A stretch of DNA of 64,000 bases from Grimontia sedimenti. GTDB lineage: Bacteria; Pseudomonadota; Gammaproteobacteria; Enterobacterales; Vibrionaceae. A model generated the notes under the pieces. That model saw only the letters and a list, made by a program, of their open reading frames with translations, had not been told where the DNA came from and ran no database searches. The position numbers were made by a program, and so were the translations under genes. Of this stretch, positions 58,308 to 64,000 are shown piece after piece. The DNA is taken from contig NZ_JAALDL010000009.1 in the NCBI RefSeq assembly GCF_011045095.1, forward strand, positions 141,016 through 205,015, in the 5' to 3' direction. Position 1 is the first letter of the stretch. Each line of letters begins with the position of its first letter.

Positions 58308-59879
58308 ATGAAGTTCCGTTATGTGTTAGTGGGATCGATGTTCCTCGCAGGATGCCAGATTACCGGCCAAAGTGATGTCGCAACCACGACTAACACGCCA
58401 GAGCAACAGGAAGAAGCGCTCCTAAAGACTGACATCGTTCAGACGCCAGTTGAAACCGAAAAGGTCGAGGAGACCAAACCTGTCATCACGCCTCAAACGC
58501 AGGACGATGTCTGGGAACGGATTGCCATGCAACTTGAGATGCCCGTACCTGAAAACAAGCGAGTTAATTACTACCGCAACTGGTACTTAAAGCATCCGCA
58601 ACACCTCAAAACAGTCTCTGAACGCGCTGAACCTTTCCTGTATCTCATCACTGAAAAAGTTGAAGAGCGCGGCATTCCACTCGAGATCGCGCTTCTGCCA
58701 GTCGTAGAAAGCTCATTTGATCAATTTGCGTACTCCCATGGCCGCGCAGCGGGTTTATGGCAATTTGTTCCAGACACAGGCCGCCGCTTTGGCCTGGAAC
58801 AAAACTGGTGGTATGACGGTCGCCGTGATGTCGTCGCTTCAACGGATGCTGCATTAGATTTGCTGGAATACCTTCACAAGAAATTTGATGGTGACTGGCT
58901 ACATGCGCTGGCCGCTTATAACACCGGTGAAGGTCGCGTGTTCAGAGCAATCAAAAAGAACAAAGCCAAAGGGCTGCCAACTGACTTCTGGCATCTGTCC
59001 TTACCAAAGGAAACCAGCGGCTATGTACCCAAGCTGATCGCCGTTGCAGATGTGGTCAAGAACAAAGAACGTTATGGTTTGGATCTGCCAGCGATTGCCA
59101 ATAAACCTGTGGTTGAACAAGTAGAGCCAGGTGTGCAGATGGACTTGGCGCTGGCAGCTAACTACGCTGGCCTGTCTCTGTCTGAGCTTCAAAGCCTGAA
59201 CCCTGCTTATAACCACTGGGCGACAGCACCAGACGGTGCAAGCCACTTGCTGTTACCTAAAGATAATGTGGCTCGCTTTAATAGCAACCTAACGGAAAAC
59301 AATAATCAGGGCGTGAAAGTGACCCGCTATAAAGTGAAAAGCGGTGACTCTCTGGGTCTGATTGCAAAACGCCACAATACAACGGTCAAAGTCATTCAAC
59401 GTGCCAATAGCTTAAAAGGCACCAATATCCGTGTAGGCGAGCACCTACTGATTCCTGTGTCCCTAAAAGATGAAGGTCAGTACACGCTAAGTGCACCACA
59501 GCGTCTGGCCAAACTGACCAGTAAGAAACGTGGTGATATCAAACTTACTCATACCGTTCAAAAAGGTGATAGTTTCTGGACGATCGCACGCAAGCACGGC
59601 GTGTCACATACTTCGCTGGCACGCTGGAACGGTATGGCACCGAAAGATCCGCTGCGTATTGGTCAGGACTTGGTGATTTGGAAAAAAGCCGATGAAGGCG
59701 CACGTATTCGCACTATTTTCTACCAAATCCGTGAAGGTGATTCACTGAGCGGCATTGCAGCACGCTACAAGGTGTCCGTGTCCGATCTGGTGAAATGGAA
59801 CTCGCTGAAGAAGAACGCATATATCCAGCCAGGACAAAAACTGAAACTGTATATCGATGTCACCAAAGTGAGCGCTTAG
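58308..59879 (+). CDS. mltD: Membrane-bound lytic murein transglycosylase D
   Basis: Lipoprotein that cleaves peptidoglycan between MurNAc and GlcNAc, leaving 1,6-anhydro ends. The start is ATG 58308, giving 523 residues with lipobox MFLAGCQIT (cysteine at residue 16). The SLT domain (about 85-230) has the catalytic glutamate in LLPVVESSFDQFAYS and GLWQFVPDTGRRFGL. Three LysM modules follow (about 340-385, 425-470, 478-520), each with GDS near its start, for murein binding. A terminator lies 13 bases after the stop. Confidence 0.96.
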   Translation: MKFRYVLVGSMFLAGCQITGQSDVATTTNTPEQQEEALLKTDIVQTPVETEKVEETKPVITPQTQDDVWERIAMQLEMPVPENKRVNYYRNWYLKHPQHLKTVSERAEPFLYLITEKVEERGIPLEIALLPVVESSFDQFAYSHGRAAGLWQFVPDTGRRFGLEQNWWYDGRRDVVASTDAALDLLEYLHKKFDGDWLHALAAYNTGEGRVFRAIKKNKAKGLPTDFWHLSLPKETSGYVPKLIAVADVVKNKERYGLDLPAIANKPVVEQVEPGVQMDLALAANYAGLSLSELQSLNPAYNHWATAPDGASHLLLPKDNVARFNSNLTENNNQGVKVTRYKVKSGDSLGLIAKRHNTTVKVIQRANSLKGTNIRVGEHLLIPVSLKDEGQYTLSAPQRLAKLTSKKRGDIKLTHTVQKGDSFWTIARKHGVSHTSLARWNGMAPKDPLRIGQDLVIWKKADEGARIRTIFYQIREGDSLSGIAARYKVSVSDLVKWNSLKKNAYIQPGQKLKLYIDVTKVSA

Positions 59880-59892
59880 CTTCTAGTTTGTA

Positions 59893-59928
59893 AAAAAAGC
59901 GCGCAGCGTTTTCGCTGCGCGCTTTTTT
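59893..59928. terminator. Terminator between mltD and LysR gene
   Basis: Perfect 16-bp stem AAAAAAGCGCGCAGCG / CGCTGCGCGCTTTTTT with loop TTTT; acts for both convergent genes. Confidence 0.94.
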
Positions 59929-59944
59929 GTATCAACAAAATTGA

Positions 59945-60850
59945 TTACATCACCATAGGGTGTCGCTTCATCATCCTGATACCTTCCCGCTTAAAGCAAT
60001 CCACCACCGGGTTTTCCGCCATATCGGCCCGCCATACAAAAGAAAGTGAACGTGAGATATCTAACTCTGGTACGTTCAGCGCCACCAACTTTCCGTCTTC
60101 AATATACTGCTCAACATCTAAGTAAGGTAAGCACGTAACATAAGGCCCATTGGCAACAAGACTTCGGATAACTGGAATATGTTCATACTCGCGCCAAACA
60201 TCAAGGTCAGCGATATGGCGAGAAATTGCGCTCTCAAAAGCCATTCTTGTTCCCGAACCATGTTCACGCAAAATCCATTGCGCCTGCTCCAGCTGCGCCA
60301 TACTTACGCGTTCACGTTTGGCAAAAGGATGATGAGCCGCTGCCACAATCGTTAGGTGATCCGTGCACCATGGCTCCTGATGCAGACGATTGTCATCTAC
60401 ACGACCTTCAATAATCCCCAGATCATAGCGGTAATCCAATACACCCTGAATAATAGAGCTGGTACTTCGCACGCCTAAGGAAATTCGAATTTCTGGAAAG
60501 TCATTATCAATAATACTGATAAGGTCCGGAACCAGGTGTTCTGCTGGGGTTTGACTTGCCCCAAGGCGGATTTCGCCGCTCAACAGGTGCTGGTCATAGA
60601 AGCCCATTTCAATCTGCTTGGCGTCTCTCAACAACCGCTTGGCCTTTGGTCGAAGCCATGCTCCCCAATGCGTCAGGATAAGACGTTTCCCTTTCCTTTC
60701 AAAAAGCGGCCTGCCCAACATTTTCTCGAGCTGAGACAGCGACATACTGGTCGCAGACTGGGTCAAAGCCAGTAAATCTGCCGCCTGACTGACGCTGCCG
60801 CAATCCGCAACGGCATCGAAAACTGCCAGTTGTTTAAGTGAATAGCGCAT
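59945..60850 (-). CDS. LysR-family transcriptional regulator (YeiE-like)
   Basis: A 301-residue LysR regulator. The helix-turn-helix is SVSQAADLLALTQSATSMSL near residue 20, followed by LEKMLGRPLFERKGKRL. The ligand domain includes WILREHGSGTR, a block shared with YeiE and CysR-like regulators, which respond to sulfur compounds in some species. It is divergent from the FocA-CBS gene with 219 bases between, so it may control that gene; this is inferred from position only. Confidence 0.88.
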   Translation of the reverse strand: MRYSLKQLAVFDAVADCGSVSQAADLLALTQSATSMSLSQLEKMLGRPLFERKGKRLILTHWGAWLRPKAKRLLRDAKQIEMGFYDQHLLSGEIRLGASQTPAEHLVPDLISIIDNDFPEIRISLGVRSTSSIIQGVLDYRYDLGIIEGRVDDNRLHQEPWCTDHLTIVAAAHHPFAKRERVSMAQLEQAQWILREHGSGTRMAFESAISRHIADLDVWREYEHIPVIRSLVANGPYVTCLPYLDVEQYIEDGKLVALNVPELDISRSLSFVWRADMAENPVVDCFKREGIRMMKRHPMVM

Positions 60851-60936
60851 GACTTCCCTCCCCAGAAAAGCAGCGAACGTTAAACCTCTTTATTTTTATG
60901 GGTTTATTGTACTCACCCTAAAAAATTCATCAATAA

Positions 60937-60966
60937 AATTGAATACAAAGCAAAGGATTATCAATT
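60937..60966. promoter_or_regulatory. Dyad in LysR/FocA-CBS intergenic region
   Basis: AATTGA, 18 bases, TCAATT: widely spaced half-sites in the middle of the divergent region. LysR proteins bind such dyads, but the spacing is larger than the common T-N11-A, so support is weak. Confidence 0.3.
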
Positions 60967-61069
60967 GTACTTGACCACTCAATCACACTTACTCTGAAAG
61001 GGAAGTCAGGTATACCGCCCGACTCGAAGAAAAAGGAAAACACCATGAAACAACACAGGAGGGGAAGAA

Positions 61070-62527
61070 ATGACAACTGCGTATTCTGATCACGACTTCG
61101 TCTCAGTGAAAGGCTTCTCTGCGGCTGAAATGATGTCCGAGGCAGAGCGCTATGCACTGAAGAAAATCAGCAAAAGAAGTGGAGCCACCATCAGTCTCGC
61201 TGTGCTAGCTGGCGCCTTTATCGGCCTCGCGTTTCTTTTCTACATCACAGTCACCACAGGTAATGACAGCGCAAGTTGGGGAATGACCAGGCTGATTGGC
61301 GGACTCGCATTCAGTATGGGCCTGATACTTATAGTGATCTTTGAAGGCGAGCTGTTTACCAGCACAGTACTTTCTAGTATCTCCTGGGCCAACAACCAGG
61401 TAGGCATCGGAAAGCTTTTCAGTACCTGGGGCAAGGTCTACCTAGGCAACTTTATCGGCGCGATGATTTTGCTAGCGCTGGTAACAGCAGCAGGGCTATA
61501 CCAGTTGGATGGCGGTCAATGGGGGCTGAATGCACTCAATATAGCGCAGCATAAGCTCCATCACACTTGGCTTGAAGCTTTCACGCTCGGCGTGCTCTGT
61601 AACATTCTTGTCTGCACAGCGATTTGGCTAACCTTTTGCTCTGCAAATCCTGTCGTCAAAGCTGTGATGACTATGCTGCCGGTCGCCATGTTCGTGTCCA
61701 GCGGTTTCGAGCACAGTATCGCCAACATGTTTATGGTTCCGCTGGGTATCGTCATTTCTCACTTTTCACCGGACGCTTTCTGGACGCAATTAGGTGTATC
61801 AGCATCAAGTTACGCTGACTTAACTGTTTCCCACTTTATCGTTAATAACCTTATCCCAGTGACGCTTGGCAACGTTGTCGGTGGTGCTGTACTGGTTGGC
61901 CTTGCCAACTGGGGGATTTATACAAAGCAAATGCAACAACCTGAAATGCTGGCCGTCAACTCGCCAGTGACACTCAATAAAGCCAGTAAGGATTCTGCCA
62001 TGATGAACAAAATGAAAGTTAAAGATCTGATGAATACCAGCCCTATCGTATTGAAAGCCACTGATCGCACTGCAGATGCTATTGATGTGCTGCTTTCAAA
62101 CCAACTGACTGGTGCTCCGGTTTGCGACAATCAACTGCACGTGGTCGGCTTCTTCTCAGTGCACGATGTGATGGTCAACCTATGGTGTGAGGACTACCTA
62201 CCAGATGCAGAACAATGCGTAGGCGACTTAATGAACGACGATGTGACAGCTCTTAGCGCCAACGAAAGCCTGATTGATGTCGCTGAATTTTTAGTCGTCG
62301 ACAAAGAAAAAGCCTTTCCTGTTTCTGATATGGGTATTGCAACCAGCCTAAGCTATAAACCACTTAAAGACCGCGTTTGTGAAGCGAAAATGAGTAAACC
62401 TCATATCCTTCCAGTACTGGAAAACAATCGTCTGGTTGGCGTAATCTCTCGCTCAGATGTATTGAAAGCGATGCGCCCACTCTACAATGCGAATGAAACA
62501 ATCAGTCAAATGTCGCAGGCAGTCTGA
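61070..62527 (+). CDS. focA: FocA-type formate/nitrite channel fused to two CBS domains
   Basis: A 485-residue inner-membrane channel. Residues 25-290 match the FNT family, close to FocA: GLAFLFYITVTTGNDS, ELFTSTVLSSISWANN, QWGLNALNIAQHKLHHTW, GFEHSIANMFMVP and NLIPVTLGNVVGG. E. coli FocA ends there. Here about 190 further residues form two CBS domains (VKDLMNTSPIVLKATDRTAD and VGDLMNDDVTALSANESLID to VGVISRSDVLKAM), which in other proteins bind adenine nucleotides. So transport may be gated by cellular energy charge (inference). GGAGG lies seven bases before the ATG. No pflB is adjacent. Confidence 0.9.
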   Translation: MTTAYSDHDFVSVKGFSAAEMMSEAERYALKKISKRSGATISLAVLAGAFIGLAFLFYITVTTGNDSASWGMTRLIGGLAFSMGLILIVIFEGELFTSTVLSSISWANNQVGIGKLFSTWGKVYLGNFIGAMILLALVTAAGLYQLDGGQWGLNALNIAQHKLHHTWLEAFTLGVLCNILVCTAIWLTFCSANPVVKAVMTMLPVAMFVSSGFEHSIANMFMVPLGIVISHFSPDAFWTQLGVSASSYADLTVSHFIVNNLIPVTLGNVVGGAVLVGLANWGIYTKQMQQPEMLAVNSPVTLNKASKDSAMMNKMKVKDLMNTSPIVLKATDRTADAIDVLLSNQLTGAPVCDNQLHVVGFFSVHDVMVNLWCEDYLPDAEQCVGDLMNDDVTALSANESLIDVAEFLVVDKEKAFPVSDMGIATSLSYKPLKDRVCEAKMSKPHILPVLENNRLVGVISRSDVLKAMRPLYNANETISQMSQAV

Positions 62528-62532
62528 AAAAG

Positions 62533-62560
62533 AAAGGCAGCGTTAATCGCTGCCTTTTTC
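62533..62560. terminator. Terminator between focA and yafD genes
   Basis: AAAGGCAGCG, loop TTAAT, CGCTGCCTTTTTC; overlaps the stop-side end of the minus-strand yafD gene (62543). Confidence 0.88.
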
Positions 62561-63400
62561 TTTTGCCTCATCAAACACAAAGCTCGCTTCGAGCCTCGCG
62601 TGATCGGAGGCGGGAGTATCGATAGATTTAGCGTGCTGTAACGTCACACCACGATAAAATACGTGGTCCAACGGATGGCTGAAAACCCGTAGCCTTTCAT
62701 CTGGCTGAAAATTCGCTTCCTTTAGCCCAATTGAACTTAACTTATCTCTCACGACAGACAGTCGTTCATTACTCCAGGTGTTTAAGTCTCCTGCAATAAT
62801 CAAAGGCCCCTTAAGTGGCTCTACCGCTTCTACCAACACATCCAGTTGCTCAGAGTACTCAGTCACGCCATAAGTAAAATTGATACTGTGAAGGTTAATC
62901 ACAGACAACACTTCCCCATTGGAAAGCGGGAAAGCACTGTACAACGCACTCTTTGGTAATCGTAAGTAGGGTTCAACCTTGGTATAAGCACAGACTTTCT
63001 CTGGAATAGCTTCAGACAACGTCATCACGCCTGCTATTTCCCCATTAATCGCAAAAGCATAAGCCTGATTACTATGCCAGCCACTTTGTTCTAGATAGCT
63101 AAGCATTTGTGGTTTGGTTTGCGCTTCCTGAAGCAAAATGATGGTGTTGTCCGCCGCCAGCGACTTAAGTTCAGTATCCCAACCTTCCAACTGCTGTTTA
63201 TAGATATTCCATACAGCGATGTTCAAAGGCTTCGATACATCAATCTCCGAAGAACTTTTATACTCGCGGCATTTCACAGCACCTTGCCCTGAAGCAAGCT
63301 GAGGTGAGTCAGGGACATCAACAAGAAAGTAGACGAGAGCAATACCTAGTAGAAGAAATGCGGTAGAGAGAATAACCCAAAGGCTTCGAAGTTGATTCAT
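62543..63400 (-). CDS. yafD: Endonuclease/exonuclease/phosphatase-family protein YafD
   Basis: A 285-residue protein: one N-terminal membrane helix (about residues 7-27) and an endonuclease/exonuclease/phosphatase fold. LNIAVWNIYKQQLEGW, LLQEAQTKPQML, LIIAGDLNTWSNERL and DTPASDHARLEASF match E. coli YafD (WNIYKQQ, LLQEAQT, GDFNAWS, SDHNPLL), with the metal Glu and His/Asp residues kept. I use ATG 63400; the frame is open 29 codons upstream but those residues look spurious. E. coli YafD also lies near mltD and rnhA. Confidence 0.88.
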   Translation of the reverse strand: MNQLRSLWVILSTAFLLLGIALVYFLVDVPDSPQLASGQGAVKCREYKSSSEIDVSKPLNIAVWNIYKQQLEGWDTELKSLAADNTIILLQEAQTKPQMLSYLEQSGWHSNQAYAFAINGEIAGVMTLSEAIPEKVCAYTKVEPYLRLPKSALYSAFPLSNGEVLSVINLHSINFTYGVTEYSEQLDVLVEAVEPLKGPLIIAGDLNTWSNERLSVVRDKLSSIGLKEANFQPDERLRVFSHPLDHVFYRGVTLQHAKSIDTPASDHARLEASFVFDEAKEKGSD

Positions 63401-63498
63401 AGTGCCGATTAGTGTTTGAGAACTAAACCAGCCTGAAGGATACACATAAACAGTCACTCCCGCACAGGGATTTAAGAGCAAAGCCAAACACCAAAATG

Positions 63499-63528
63499 CA
63501 AAAAAGCCCCAGCATTACTGCTGAGGCT
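63499..63528 (-). terminator. rrn operon terminator
   Basis: Minus strand AGCCTCAGCA, loop GTAA, TGCTGGGGCT (one T-G pair) then TTTTTT; seven bases past tRNA-Trp, ending the ribosomal RNA operon. Confidence 0.88.
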
Positions 63529-63534
63529 TAAAGG

Positions 63535-63611
<77 letters not shown>

Positions 63612-63647
63612 GTTGCTGTTTTTAAGAGTTAGCTTCTCTTTAAGAAG

Positions 63648-63724
63648 TGGCGGAGCGGACGGGACTCGAACCCGCGACCCCCGGCGTGACAGGCCGGTAT
63701 TCTAACCAACTGAACTACCGCTCC
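63648..63724 (-). tRNA. tRNA-Asp (anticodon GTC)
   Basis: Read on the minus strand: acceptor GGAGCGG pairs with CCGCTCC, D region GTTCAGTTGG, anticodon loop CTGTCAC, T loop TTCGAGT, and CCA encoded at the end. It lies between 5S rRNA and tRNA-Trp. Confidence 0.97.
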
Positions 63725-63737
63725 ACACTTAAATTGG

Positions 63738-63857
63738 ATGCCTGGCGATGTCCTACTCTCACATGGGGAGACCCCACACTACCATCGGCGCTGTTACGTT
63801 TCACTACTGAGTTCGGCATGGAGTCAGGTGGGTCCATAACGCTATGGTCGCCAAGCA
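63738..63857 (-). rRNA. rrf: 5S ribosomal RNA
   Basis: A 120-base minus-strand RNA beginning TGCTTGGCGACCATAGCG and ending in GGACATCGCCAGGCAT; the terminal strands pair, and the inner blocks TGCCGAACTCAG and GATGGTAGTGTGGGG are the standard 5S core of gammaproteobacteria. Confidence 0.96.
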
Positions 63858-63952
63858 AATTCGTTAAAATCTTGGAAAGTGACTTTGTTTGTTCTCGTTC
63901 TTACACATTCAATGTTCTCTTCGAGTCCGTCAAAACCCCTTGGGTGTTGTAT

Positions 63953-64000
63953 GGTTAAGCCTCACGGGCAATTAGTATCAGTTAGCTCAACGCCTCGCAG
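63953..64000 (-). rRNA. rrl: 23S ribosomal RNA, 3' end (continues outside window)
   Basis: The last 48 bases are the complement of the 23S 3' terminus: on the minus strand they read GCGTTGAGCTAACTG ... GTGAGGCTTAACC, the gammaproteobacterial end. About 95 bases of spacer separate it from 5S. The rest of 23S and 16S lie beyond the right edge. Confidence 0.9.

Noticed and set aside
63647-63958. Open frame beginning MAERTGLEPATPGV
   Set aside because: It is a well-known false protein made by reading through tRNA-Asp and the 5S gene on the opposite strand.

Overview
The window is chromosomal DNA of a marine gammaproteobacterium of the family Vibrionaceae. The evidence is the gene content and order: flgT of the sodium-driven polar flagellum, ligA...zipA-cysZ-cysK-ptsHI-crr, dapE, purC, bamC-dapA, bepA, uraA/upp/purMN, gmhA/fadE, dnaQ/rnhA/yafS/gloB/mltD and an rrn operon ending in tRNA-Asp and tRNA-Trp. 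Many small proteins (DUF2057, DUF2066, DUF2069, DUF2897, DUF2919, DUF2956, TIGR03503) are also typical of Vibrionaceae. A GbpA-like chitin-active LPMO and a second SecDF set fit this, perhaps in the Enterovibrio/Grimontia/Photobacterium part of the family; that finer placement is inference.

Layout. 1-1,020: the 3' part of flgT and tRNA-Arg(CCT). 1,150-8,000: two copies of a porin + DUF2057 cassette on the minus strand, separated by gltX and an AT-rich gap that holds a tiny secreted-peptide gene. The DUF2057 gene in the first copy is broken by a one-base deletion. 8,330-20,720: ligA and zipA, normally neighbours, are separated by about 8 kb of plus-strand genes: a small exported protein, secD-secF, a ScsB/DsbD-like reductase with a membrane thioredoxin, and a four-part chitin LPMO. 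19,957-24,850: cysZ, cysK and the PTS operon ptsH-ptsI-crr. 24,890-29,520: a GH2 beta-mannosidase, then a DyP peroxidase with a small periplasmic protein and a DUF2919 membrane protein. 29,690-34,600: small conserved genes, a redox-type ArsR repressor, yffB-dapE-M15 peptidase-DUF2897. 34,640-41,550: purC with a PurR box, bamC-dapA, bcp, an unassigned flavoprotein, a PerM-like exporter and a TusA-like protein. 41,720-45,770: bepA, arsC-wrbA-DUF2069, DUF2066. 46,030-49,840: uraA and upp (convergent), purM-purN with a second PurR box. 49,900-59,930: yafJ-gmhA, fadE with a FadR operator, dnaQ-TIGR03503, rnhA, yafS, gloB-mltD. 59,940-63,400: a LysR regulator divergent from a FocA-CBS fusion, and yafD. 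63,500-64,000: the distal end of an rRNA operon on the minus strand.

Most of the window is housekeeping and conserved in order. Genes cooperate in sulfur assimilation (cysZ, cysK), sugar uptake and signalling (PTS), purine and pyrimidine synthesis or salvage (purC, purM, purN, uraA, upp), cell-wall and outer-membrane biogenesis (dapE, dapA, M15 peptidase, bamC, bepA, gmhA, mltD), DNA replication and repair (ligA, dnaQ, rnhA) and fatty-acid breakdown (fadE). No prophage, insertion sequence, CRISPR array or evident defence system was seen. The least ordinary parts are the duplicated porin cassette with its shared leader loop and intercistronic hairpin, the ligA/zipA insertion, the short secreted peptide, and the FocA-CBS fusion.
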